NCBI GenBank assembly: GCA_017590115.1
Contig: JAGGNK010000003.1
Coordinates: 310,001 to 374,000 of the forward strand
Length of the DNA: 64,000 nucleotides
DNA from: Montifringilla adamsi
Taxonomy: Eukaryota > Chordata > Aves > Passeriformes > Passeridae
Reading direction: 5' to 3'
Under the pieces are notes generated by a model. That model made no database searches, was not told the origin of the DNA, and was given only the letters and a program-made list of their open reading frames with translations. A program made the position numbers and the translations under genes. Each line of letters starts with the position of its first letter. The first letter of the stretch is position 1. Positions 9,759 to 20,385 of the stretch are shown here, in pieces.

Positions 9759-10758
9759 GTTATTTTATTATTGTGTTTAGTTTTGCATTTTCTACCATGA
9801 ATCCATGTATTTATGTAAAATGTGATAACGCAAATTAAATAATTTTCAAATATAAAATTGATCCATTTCATGTCTTTTTTCCTTAATTTTTCTGGCCATT
9901 TTACCAGTACATAAATCTTTTCTTATAATAAAATGAGTAGTTAGTCTAGCTCAGATATTTCTCAGACTTCTGCTCTTTTTTCTTCAAAATACTATTTAGA
10001 TTATTTAATGATGCATTAGGTTGCAGTGACAGAATTGCATCAATGAATGTGTTAATGACTTGGAGATAAGGATGTTCTATATCATGTCAAAGTCTACTTG
10101 ATGATTCAATTTCATTAGACCAACTGGATAATACCAGCCCGCTATTGATACAAACTATTTGTTTTCAGGAAGAGATGCACCACAATCTACCTGTATGCTC
10201 TCCTTTTATCTATGCACAAATTCCAGTAGAAATGGCTTAGGATATCACCTGTGTATTATCCTTTTTCCTTATTATTATCACCTGTGTATTATCCTTATCC
10301 TTTTTCAAAACCTCTTCAGCAGTACTGAAAAAAAAAACCACAACAAAAACCAAAGAACAAAAAACTGCTGAATTTTAGTTTCAAACCAAAAAAGAGCAGT
10401 ATAAAATGTTCTCCATAACAGGATAAGGTGTTGAGCAAAGAAAGTAACTATCTGAAAATCAGACAGACCTTGAAATCTAGCAGAAATTTTAAAAACATGG
10501 CCACAAAAATTCTCTAGTGAAGAAAACTTCGTTTCAATACATTTACAAAAATTAAAAAAAGAACATGAAAAACTGTAAACAACATTTTAATCTCATGTAA
10601 ATGTGCTATTCTGAGCAGTGCACACAGAAGATTACAGAAAACACCTCTGCAATAGTTTAGCCATGTTGGTATTCCAGGAATACAACAAAAATTTTTTAGC
10701 CTGCTTGTAATGTGAGTTACGCAAGTCCATTTCCAACTTTGTGGAACTTGTTTTGCAG
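9759..10758 (+). other. ADGRV1: ADGRV1 intron
   Basis: This is a 1-kb AT-rich intron. It contains a tandem duplication of about 30 bp (TATCACCTGTGTATTATCCT twice, about 10244-10295) and A-rich runs around 10328-10360. I see no gene. Minus-strand frames over the next exon are antisense shadows. Confidence 0.85.
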
Positions 10759-10919
10759 CTGGCTGTCCGATAGTGGGTTCTGCAAAGTGGTTGATGGCAC
10801 ATCAGATTATGTGGAATGCTCCTGTTCTCATATGTCCATTTATACAGTTTATGCCCAAACAGATAACTTGTCTTCATACAACGAGGCTTTTTTTTCCTCT
10901 GGATTCATCTGTATTTCAG
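10759..10919 (+). CDS. ADGRV1: ADGRV1 exon: GPS motif and start of TM1
   Basis: This 161-bp exon (phase 2 in, phase 1 out) has acceptor TTTTGCAG before 10759 and donor TCAG|GTCAGT at 10919/10920. It encodes [14 protein letters not shown], the GPS block [15 protein letters not shown] and the TM1 lead [14 protein letters not shown]. The four GPS cysteine/tryptophan landmarks are present. The cleavage tripeptide is His-Met-Ser, so autoproteolysis would fall between Met and Ser and would expose a tethered-agonist peptide starting SIYTVYAQ. In the family, cleavage yields an N-terminal fibre and a membrane-bound C-terminal fragment that couples to G proteins. The frame is open throughout and continues at 15813. 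Confidence 0.96.
10829..10837 (+). other. ADGRV1: GPS autoproteolysis site codons (His-Met-Ser)
   Basis: The codons CAT ATG TCC encode His, Met and Ser after C-S-C-S. Adhesion GPCRs are cleaved in the GAIN domain at H-L/M-S/T, immediately before the Ser/Thr, so the predicted scissile bond is encoded at 10834/10835. The sequence shows the residues. Cleavage itself is inferred from the family. Confidence 0.85.
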
Positions 10920-11124
10920 GTCAGTTCATTTAAGACAGTTTTCTTACTAATAACAACTGATGACCATTAAAACTGGTTGACTGATTATTAACATTTTTGG
11001 TAGCTGATGACAATCTTTTTATTTAGTGGAATATTGAATGAATGTTAACTAACTTCATGTTATTAAAGGTGCCATCTTGTCTGGTATTTGCACACTGACA
11101 AATTTTGCCATTGGAAAAAAATGT

Positions 11125-13300
11125 CAAGCATAGAAATATCACAGAATCAACTAGGTTCGAAAAGATTTTTGAGGTCATCGAGTTCAACCTATGACCTAAC
11201 ACCACCTTGCCAGCTAGACGATGGCACTGGCTGCCACATCCAGTCTTTTTGTAAACACATCCAAGGGTGGTGATTTCACCACCTCCCTGGGCAGCCCATT
11301 CCCATCCCTGCTGGCTCATAATTTGGCACACAGAGGCAGCCTGCTCCTGTGCCTTCAAGATATTTTTCTTGAAGTATGTCCACTTTCCTGGATCCCTTTG
11401 CTTTTGAGGGCTGTTTCCCAAGGTACTCTCCAAAACAGCATTCTGAATTCCACCTTCTGGAAGTCTTGTGTAGAAGTTTTACTGAAGTTTCAATATCCTT
11501 GTTTCACTGAATATTGAGAACTCTATTATTTCATGGTCACTGTTCCCCAGATGGGCTCTGACCACCACATCTCCCACCAGCTCCTCTCTGTTTGCAAACA
11601 GCAGGTCTAGCAGAGCACCACCCCTGGCAGGCTCGCTCACCATCTGGGACAAGAAGCTCTCCTCTGTACACTCCAAGAACCCCTAGACTGCCTCTTTTCC
11701 ACTGTGTTGAGTTCCCAGCAGATGCCTGTCAGGTTAAATCTCTTACAAGAACAAGGGCTAGCAATCTTTAAACATCCTCCAGCTGCTTATACAACAATTC
11801 ATCCATCTCTTCATCCTGGTTGGGTGGTCTCTAGGAGACTCCCACCAGGATGTCAGCCTTGTTGGCCTTTCTCTGATTCTTACCCATGGCACTTGATCTT
11901 ATTGTTATTAATCTCAAGTTCCATGGTGTCCAGAGCCTGCCTAACACAGAGCCACCCCTCCACCTCTTCTCCCTCTCCTGTCTCTTGTGAAGAGCTTGTA
12001 GCCATCCATTGCAGTGCTCCAGTCCTGCAAGTCATCCTGCCACATTTCTGTCATGGTGACTATGTCATCGCTTTCCTGCTGTACCGTGGCTTCCAGCCCC
12101 TTGTTTGTTACCCACACTGCATGCATCAGTGTACATGCACTTCAGCCGTGCTGCTGATTTCACCCCTGACTCTGGCTTACCACCCTTGGGCTTATCTCTG
12201 GAGTGCCTGGTTTTATCCCCTTCCCCCTAAATACCCAGTTTAAAGCATTCTCAATCAGCCCTGCCAGTGCGTGGGCTAGAGTCCTTTTGCCCTTGTTGGA
12301 CAGATGGAGCCCATCTGACTCAAATAGGCCTGGTGCTGTAAAAATTGCCCATGGCAGAAAAATCAAAATTCCTCTGATGGCACCAGCCCTTAAGCCACTC
12401 AGTAATAATGTGGGTTTTCCTATTCCTTTTATCATTCATCCCTGCTCCTGAAGGAACTGAGCAGAACCACACCTGTGCTCCTGCTCCACCAACTAATCAG
12501 TCCAGGGCCCTGATGTCCTTTCAAATGACCTGGTATCCTTCTTGTCAACCTTGTCACTGCCAACTTGGACAAGCAGCAGTGGGTAATAATCAGAGGGGTG
12601 ACTTAGTTCAGGGAATCTCCTGCCTATATCCCATACCTGGGCCCCAGGAATGCAGCAGAATGGGTCTGGGTGACACACAGGGCCCTCAGTTCCCCTCAGA
12701 AGGTAAACTTACTACAACTACCCTTCTTTTGTTCTTAATTTCTTGAGGTGATCCGTCTGACAGACAAAGTGCACCTAGGAGACTCTCCAGACTTTTTGTT
12801 TACCATCATCTGCCTGAGTCTCTGGACCCAGGACCTTGTACCTATTCTGGGAAAGTGATGGGGGAATTTTGCTACCTCTCTGAGTAGATCATTCACTGGC
12901 TCACACCATGCGCAGGTACCTTTTGCACTGTCCTCTGGTACTGCCCCCAGGCTCAGACACTCCCTGCAGCCAAGGACCTGGACAGCTGTGTCCTTCTTGG
13001 CAGGTTTGGGCTTAGCACACTTTTGCTGGCAGCAGCAGCAACAAGCTTTTGACCATTTATAAACCCTTTCTGCATCTAGTCAAGTTGGTGGAAGAAGCCC
13101 GAAAAACCCCTGACCAAAACACACCCATCTAACACAACCCACCACCAGGAGCCAGGAGAGCAGCTGCATCCCTCCTGTGCAAACTGCTGTACGATGTCCT
13201 CACTGCTGTGCCATGCCCCTGTTTGCCCCATCTGGCTCAACACACTCCCTAGAGCAATTTAAATCTCCTACACATGGTGTACCCCTTGCTTGCCTGATTG
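11125..13300 (-). mobile_element. Long CR1 LINE copy with its reverse transcriptase region deleted
   Basis: Read on the minus strand from right to left. About 13300-12700 is 5' UTR/ORF1-like GC-richer sequence. About 12435-12160 encodes the tail of an ORF1 esterase-like domain (SDGLHLSNKGKRTLAHALAG). About 12126-11415 encodes ORF2 endonuclease pieces (MDGYKLF, DRRGRRGGGVAL, GALLDLLFANREELVGDV, LGNSDHE), then a linker (KAQEQAASVCQ). At about 11310-11340 this passes abruptly into the CR1 3' UTR (GGGCTGCCCAGGGAGGTGG on the minus strand), which ends near 11125. The reverse transcriptase domain is missing. The frames are broken by stops and shifts. It is inserted antisense to ADGRV1. Confidence 0.88.
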
Positions 13301-15217
13301 GCTGTTTCCTTGGGATGGTTTATTGAAAAGAGATAATATATCATTCTTCTGGGGGAAGAAATTTAAAAATCCTAAATTTGTCTGTGTTGCTATCAGGAGT
13401 ACTGTAATCCTCTTTGTCAAATTTCTTTGACAATTTTAGCTGGAATTTACACTCAGAAATGATAACTCAAGGGAGATCCATTACACTCTGCTGCTTTACT
13501 GCTACCCAAGATTTTGGGAAAAAACCCTAAGAGTTTAACCTATAAGTAACATGACTCTTCTTTAGCAGCTTCAACAGCATAAATCACAGAATGCAAGGAA
13601 GCAGGGGATCTAAGTTCGGAACTCAGCTTCTGAAGGAGCCTTTCAGATTGCAGCTGGTTTACTATTATGTTGCAGCAATCACAAATCAAAGTAAATTTTC
13701 TTAGAACCACAGAATTATTTAGGTTGGAAATGAATTCTTGCATTTGTAGGCACTAAGAGTAATGGGCTTACTAAGAAAACATGCTAAATGGAATTCTCGA
13801 CGAACTCTCTTAAATGGGGGTCTGGGTGTGCTTCTTGTGAGGTTTGTGACTTCTGTGTTAGATCATCACTATATGAGTAACAAAAATCATGCAAGCAGCT
13901 AAATCACTTATTTATCCCTCCTGAGCAAACTGCCCTAACAGATTAAATCTAGGCTCCTTAATGTTTTTAAAATGTCAGCCTAAGAAAATGAAGACAAAGA
14001 AAGAGGAAAAACCTCTCAGTTTTTTACCGGCTCCACACAAATAGATGATTATATTTGACAATAAAAATGGAGATTTTAGCACATAAAAATAAGCAGATTT
14101 TAAAATACAGTTGCTGAATTACAGAGAAAAAACAAGTTGATGAAACAAAATGCTGTAAAATGCAAAATTCTATAGAAACTAAAGAAAAAAATTATGCAAA
14201 AGCTTAGAAAACTTTTTGCTGAATTGGAATCAATAAGATGCAGATCATTGTTCAGAACTAGTCACTTACAGTATATGTCATAAAAATGTGTTTTAAAAAT
14301 AAACGTAGTTTAGCTTGGTTAAGGGTTTATTTCAAACTTGAGGCAAATGCTTTCCAATACCTTTCAGTTTTTTGGCTGGTTGAAGATATTTACTTGTGTG
14401 ATGATACAGATTACTAGATTTAAATGCATATTTTAAGTAACAAATTGCTTGGGAGTGATAACGATATTTTTCATATGTCTTGACATCTCCATCTGGGTGT
14501 GAGTAGAATATTAAAAAAAAGAAGAAGAATGAAATAGAATATTGAAAAAAAGAAGAATATTAAAAAAAAAAGAGAGAGACCATGTAGATGGTTGTGTAAA
14601 TATCCCTAAGTAATTTTGAAATACTTAGAAATAATACTTTTAGCAATTATTTGTTTTACTTATACTTACAAATACTGCTAGCTGAACAAATAGTCAATCT
14701 CAAGACTGACATAAAAGAACTGCCTTAATTACCCAAATTCCTGCCCTGACTGAAGTGTGAAAGTGCACAATTAACTCCATTTAATTCTGAGATTTAGCAG
14801 TGTTTATCTTGGTGCCTTAACTTTCCTGGAGACCTTTTCCCAGGAGCTACTTACTGGTAGGAAGAGGGCCTTTGTTGTGTTCATATTTACAATTAATTAG
14901 TGAAATGAAAAGTGGTGTCATTCCTCCTGACTACTGCTATAACAAATTTCTATGCTCAACACAGATGAAATGGGAAACTGGATTTAGAAGGTTATAGCTA
15001 TCTATTATAATAGTGCTACCCAACAGAGGCCTGTTTTATGTAACTGTTTCTAAAACCATTTTTTGAAAGCACTAATATGAGAGCTGAACTGTTACCTTTG
15101 CTTTGTATATAACTATTATTACAATCACCCATATCACGCAGAAAGGGACACCAAAGAAAGGCTTTTCAAAAATTGCTTCACATTATGAAATTATGAAATT
15201 ATTTTGGCTCCCAAGCC

Positions 15218-15600
15218 TATGGGTATCGAAGCGAAGGCCACTCCCAATGAAGGGGAGAGAATGATGCATCTGACTCCATCTTATTAGAAGGCTAATTAAT
15301 TACTTTATTATACTATACTATATACATTTCATCTAGACTGAATCTGCCATGCACTCTGCACACAACTGCACAGAACTGCACTCATGTCCTGGCCCTGATA
15401 GGCCAAGGGAACAAAACATCCTCACTTTGGATAAACAGACTGCATATTGCATTGTACTTTGGCACAACACAGGCACAGAAAGTAAGATAAGAATTGTGTT
15501 TTCCCTTTCTCTGAGGTTCAGAGAATGTGAATCTCAGAAATATTCTTGGGAAGAATTGTGCCTTGCTTTTCTCTATGAAGAGAATGTGGCAATATATGGG
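15218..15600 (-). mobile_element. Avian (passerine-type) solo LTR with possible 6-bp target-site duplication
   Basis: A compact segment contains GGCCACTCCCAATGAAGG, GAATGATGCATCTGACTC, a TACTATACTA tract and, further on, AGATAAGAATTGTGTTTTCC. This order I associate with an LTR very common in songbird genomes, read here on the minus strand. The hexamer TATGGG occurs on both sides (15218-15223 and 15595-15600), as expected for an ERVK-like 6-bp duplication. The terminal TG...CA dinucleotides are not clean, so the exact ends are uncertain. It has no open frame of its own. The ORF at 15349-15639 is chance. Confidence 0.6.
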
Positions 15601-15812
15601 AACATTAAATACATTTTAGTACTTGAAATAAACTCATGAGTGATCCCAGTGTGAGCCAAAATGATCATACTCTCCCTATAAGGTTTGTTTGGTTGGGTTT
15701 TTTAGGTAATCTGCACCTTCAAGAAACATCTGCTGGATAATATAGAACAGTTTACTAGTTTAAACTTAAATATGTCTTTTTTTTTACTTTTTTCATTATC
15801 ATTTCTGTGTAG

Positions 15813-15913
15813 GTTTCACTTTGGCTATCATCTCCCACTTCTTCTGCACCAGGTGTGCCATGTTTGCAGCTAAACTTCTCACTCATATGATGGCTGCTTG
15901 TTTGGGTACTCAG
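15813..15913 (+). CDS. ADGRV1: ADGRV1 exon: rest of TM1, first intracellular loop, start of TM2
   Basis: This 101-bp exon (phase 1 in, phase 0 out) has acceptor TGTGTAG before 15813 and donor ACTCAG|GTAAGA at 15913/15914. With the previous exon it completes TM1 ([14 protein letters not shown]). It then encodes the short first cytoplasmic loop and the beginning of TM2 ([18 protein letters not shown]). The [11 protein letters not shown] segment is essentially unchanged from mammalian ADGRV1 as I recall it. No later 7TM exon was found in the window, so this is the last visible exon and the coding sequence is incomplete at the 3' side. Confidence 0.96.
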
Positions 15914-18591
15914 GTAAGAAAAAAGGCTGAAAGCTCAAAATGTAGAGTACTTACATGTTTGCTTTCCTTTTCTTCGCTTTCACGGCTGTGTCTGAACAGA
16001 CTTTCTTCAGTGTAAATGTTTTTGAAAAATGTAAAGTTTCAACATATGACACTTAAAATTAGTGCAATATTTATATCCTGTGTTGGGAATTCAAGTGAAA
16101 TTACACACTGTTTGAGAATATTTAAAGAAAACTGATGGATGATATAGCAATGTGAGAAGACATTCCATGTATGGAATGCTGTGCTCAGTTCTAACTTTTG
16201 AAGGATTTTGAAAGTTATTGTCTGTTTGGGCCCATAGGCTTTTCCATCTGTGACCTGTTTTTTGTTGAAATACGCTACATATTAACTTTTATATGTAATT
16301 CTGATCTCTGAAGAATAATTCTTGAAAACATTTCCCTGTGGTGTGTAAACATAATAATTTTAATTACAGAAGTACAATTTGTATGGTTCTAAGTAATTTT
16401 GTCATTCATCATCAATCTTTGAAATACATCATTCTCCTGATCTCTTTTCCTATGCCATGCAATGATTTTGAAAGTTTAAAACAAGATTTTTGAAAGAGGA
16501 TTTTAGCAGGGTAACTGCTTAGCTAGTGAGCTAGTTTGGAGAGGAAGTAAAGACAGTTTGGCAGCAGCTGTCAGATAAAGGAAAGTGGTTTTAAGTCAAG
16601 AGTGAAAAGACACTGTTTGACAAAGAAAAACTGAACAACTCTACTAGCTGTTCTGAACAGCTGAAAGAAGATCTTTGTACAGTTACCTATGTTGTGATAT
16701 GTTGGCCTATTGTGAACTAGCCTGATTAGGTAGCCAAAATTTATCAGAAAACTCTATGTAGACTATGCATGCATCTCGGGTTCCCTGCAGTCGGACATAT
16801 GTACAGCTGTACCCTCATACAAGCATTTGGTCACTATACATATGATAAGAAATTCACAATGTAATTGAAAATTTCATGAGTTTGCTAACCCATGATTCTG
16901 TATTAGAGAAACTATTTAAGACAGTTTTAACTGAGAACTTACTACATGAAACTCAGCACTTCATAGTTTAAATACAAGGAAAATAATATTGTCCATTCCT
17001 ATCTACTAAGTTTTAGGCACTACAAGACACTGGATTTGTAACTATTAGCTCTCAGGCCACTCTAGAGAATGAAGGAAGCTGGTGTTTCACTGTGTTTATA
17101 TTTTTATGAGGGAAAAAAACCCCCAAAATTAAAACAACAATGCCCCCACCCCCAAAAAAAACCCAACTGGGAAGATTTCTGTGGTAGCTCCACTGTTTTA
17201 TACATACATAAATAATTAGTTTTCATCTAATATCTCCACTAGGTGTTTATTAGGTTTGTAGTTTTAAGATTCTTTTTAAACTGCTACCAGTGCACAAGTT
17301 ACTCATGTCTGTAGATGGCAGTCAAATCTTTTCAGCACATTGCTCAGAAACTTGCTGTTCCAAGGCTGTGCCTGCTTTATAGTTGCTCACAAAAGTTAAT
17401 TTTTCTGTCAGTGATGGGGAAAGGTGATTCACAACATTCAAGCTTCATTTCATTCTTGGTGTGTCCAGGGCTGCCAGCATTAATGGAGCACTTGTAAAGC
17501 ATTCAAGAGTAGATGTTTCACCATGTGTTTGGTGGAGTTCGTTTGAAAAACATAAAAGTCTATACATTTATAAAACATTTTTTATTCCTTTCAAGCATAA
17601 GTTCATGTAACAATACCCTAAATGCACCAAGGAAAAAAATTCTGGGCTGAGATTTTCAGTGTTGGAGTAAATTTAGGTGAATTTTTGAGTATTCAAAAAA
17701 AACCTGAAGTAGTATGAGAATGCACTTCACAATACTGTCATACTAGTCAATAAAATTTTTATTTTCAGAGCTATAAACCTAGATTACAATCTCAATAGGA
17801 ACCATTGTTATGCCTACCGTGCTTTTCCGGAGAATTGCCAGGCAGAATGCATGAATAAGTACTTTGTACATGGCTTGTTGTCAGCTTGATGCATCTTGTC
17901 CACATTAAATTTCAGGGTCCATTTCCACAGTACATGCTGAGTATTACAAATAACATCAATGTACTCTAAATTCTCTGTTTAGACTTCTTGTGAGTGTACT
18001 GTTGAGCTGCTTTGCCTATATGCAGTAGCCACTTCTCTGGAATGTTTGAACATTCATAGTCTGCTTACAGCAATTACTGTGTACAAATGGCCTTCCACTC
18101 TTATGGCCAGCAAAGCAAAATTAAAGTCCAGTCAAACAGAAAAAAACCTGTGTCATCCTATTTTTGTCAAACAAAAAAATCAGTATTTTATAATTTATCC
18201 TGTCCTCAAGCTTCTTATACACTACTATGATGCACTTAGCATCACCACCCATCACTGCAATAACTATCAAACTGCCAGGTCAAGTTGATCCTAGCACTGA
18301 TTTTGATGGAAATGCATGACAAAGAATTATATTACTCTGCTCAATATTTGAAAATTGTGTTATTCAACCTAAGCAGAAATACAAACATACATGTCAGTTA
18401 TGTTCTTCAAGAAGCAATAGTGCATACCATCTTATTTTTTAAAAATTGTTAACATTTATTTTAAAATTATAAACTGCATTCTTGGTACAATTGTTGCTAT
18501 TATTTGGACTATTTCAGATTTGGACAATTCTGCTAGAAGATAAATTTTAAAGATGTGATAAAATCTCCAAGAGATGATGAAGGAGCAGGAT

Positions 18592-18631
18592 ATGAATGAA
18601 TGAATGATTGAATGAATGAATGAATGAATGA
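18592..18631. repeat. (GAAT)n microsatellite
   Basis: A run of about nine to ten TGAA/GAAT tetramers with one interruption (GATTGAAT). It is intronic and simple. Confidence 0.95.
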
Positions 18632-19857
18632 TCATAGGGCCTGTAGCTTCTGCCATGCTGTGAAAGTGAGACCTTTACAGAAACAGTGAAATGATACTTT
18701 TGCTGTACTGTTTTAATCTTAACTACTCTCTTCCAAAATAAGGAGATTCTTATTTTCCCCTACATATAATCAAAGCCCAAATGAAATTGACATATATACC
18801 TGGATAGGGGGAGCTTTCAAAGCGTGTTCCAGAATGAGATGTCTGGAGTGATTCTCTATACCATCCACCACAGAGACAGCTTGTGACAGTGAGTGACTGA
18901 ATACCTGTCCCTCTCCTGGCAGTAGAGAAAAGTTTTGATTTTAATTCAGTGTTCCCTTATGGTAAGCCTCAGCCTTTTAGTTAGCTCCTGGGAAATCCTA
19001 GTTAAAGGACTGTTTCTGAAGAAGCCGGGAGGTAGAGTTTCACTAAACTCCAGGTCCATATGAAATATGAAACTTCTATGGAATAGGAAGCAAAAAATGT
19101 TTTTATGCATTACTTTAAAGTTAGAGCCCAGTTTCCCAGGATAAGGGAATTTGTCTTTGAGGAAACATAAGCCTGAAATTTTCTTGCTCTTGATTTCCTT
19201 GCTGTAACCTGACAGCAGCAAATAATGCCAATGAGATACGAACAATTCTTGCTTGTAAGATTTGAGAGGACACAGAGGAAACAGAAAACAACTGTATACA
19301 GTGATCCAGAACTGGTGTTCATTTTAGAAATTTGGCTCCATACTAATGTGTTTTGTCCTGTTACTTTGCAATCTGAAATATTTCAGTAAGAATTATGAGT
19401 GGGATGTAGTCTTATTCCACCCTTGTTGTCAGTGTTCCTGTCTTTGGGATAATAAAGTCTAACATTTCTCACTTATAGAAGGAAAGATTCTACAGATGTC
19501 ACTAAGAACGGAAAGTTGAAAAGGTTTTCACTTCTGTTGGAGTATTGGAAAGCACAGCTAGCTGAGACACTTGTTGGGTATGTGAGAAGGGGAAGGTGTG
19601 TCAGTAAAAATGTTCATGTGGGTAAGCTGCTTTCACCAGTTCCCTGCATATCATTTGTATCACAGTAAATAAATTTTATTTACATTATAACAGTCATGCT
19701 GCACCAGGGGATACAATGTATGTTCCCCAGTCTACTGAAAACACGGTCCCCTATAATACAGCAGGCAGTGACTCCTGGAGTCTCACCTATTTTTTTTGTT
19801 ACCATTGCAAAAATTAGAACCTAACCCTTTTCTCCAGGGACTATTTTCTTAGGTTTC

Positions 19858-19947
19858 AAACTGACTTATTTAATTATTTACTAGTTATTAGTTATGTACT
19901 AGTTATTATTAAACTGACTTATTTATTTATTTACTAATTATCACTGA
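19858..19947. repeat. Imperfect tandem duplication (about 54 bp)
   Basis: AAACTGACTTATTTA is followed by an AT-rich TTACTAGTTATTA tract, and the pattern then restarts with AAACTGACTTATTTATTT. This gives two diverged copies of an AT-rich unit. No function is evident. Confidence 0.75.
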
Positions 19948-20329
19948 TTTCAGTAACTCCTACCAAGTCAGAGCACAGTTCATGCAGCTTCTTTCGGAAG
20001 CAGTTTCAATCTAATCATAAGTAGAACTATTTGGGAATTGGATTTAAATAAAAGACAATTTCACAGTGGACTACCATAAATTGAATGCTTTTATAGCAAA
20101 GCAATACATTTTACGATCAGTGAGGATTTGTGGGCTCATCTCTATTACTCTAACTTTCTGTTTTTGAGTCTGCAATATCCAAGAAGAATCAGTTAAAGTT
20201 GCCACTAATCAGAGATTTTTAGTAGAAGAGATTGTAATCTATATCAAGATTTCAATGACTTTATAAGTTGTATAAATTGATCATGTATATGTGCAGACAT
20301 TTTAAAGATGATAGATGAATGGATGGAAG

Positions 20330-20330
<1 letters not shown>

Positions 20331-20385
<55 letters not shown>
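20331..20385. repeat. (GATA)n microsatellite
   Basis: About 14 uninterrupted GATA/ATAG units, preceded by diverged ATGGATGG-type units. It is probably length-polymorphic. Confidence 0.97.

Larger units (their letters stand above)
10920..15812 (+). other. ADGRV1: ADGRV1 intron within TM1
   Basis: This 4.9-kb intron splits a glycine codon in TM1. It contains a long minus-strand CR1 (11125-13300) and a minus-strand LTR (about 15218-15600). The rest (about 13300-15200 and 15600-15810) is AT-rich. It has an A-rich (GAAGAATATTAAAAAA)-type degenerate repeat at about 14508-14575, and I see nothing else. It ends in a strong pyrimidine-rich acceptor, TTTCTGTGTAG, at 15812. Confidence 0.9.

Noticed and set aside
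10632..10877. 81-codon minus-strand open frame
   Set aside because: It is antisense to the GPS-coding exon of ADGRV1.
11704..12243. 179-codon + strand open frame
   Set aside because: It lies antisense over CR1 ORF1/ORF2 sequence, whose coding blocks are recognisable on the minus strand.
17315..17497. Candidate next 7TM exon of ADGRV1
   Set aside because: It shows none of the expected TM2-TM3 sequence and no good acceptor/donor pair.
20331..20385. Possible CRISPR-like direct repeats
   Set aside because: It is a plain GATA microsatellite without spacers. No repeat-spacer array exists anywhere in the window.
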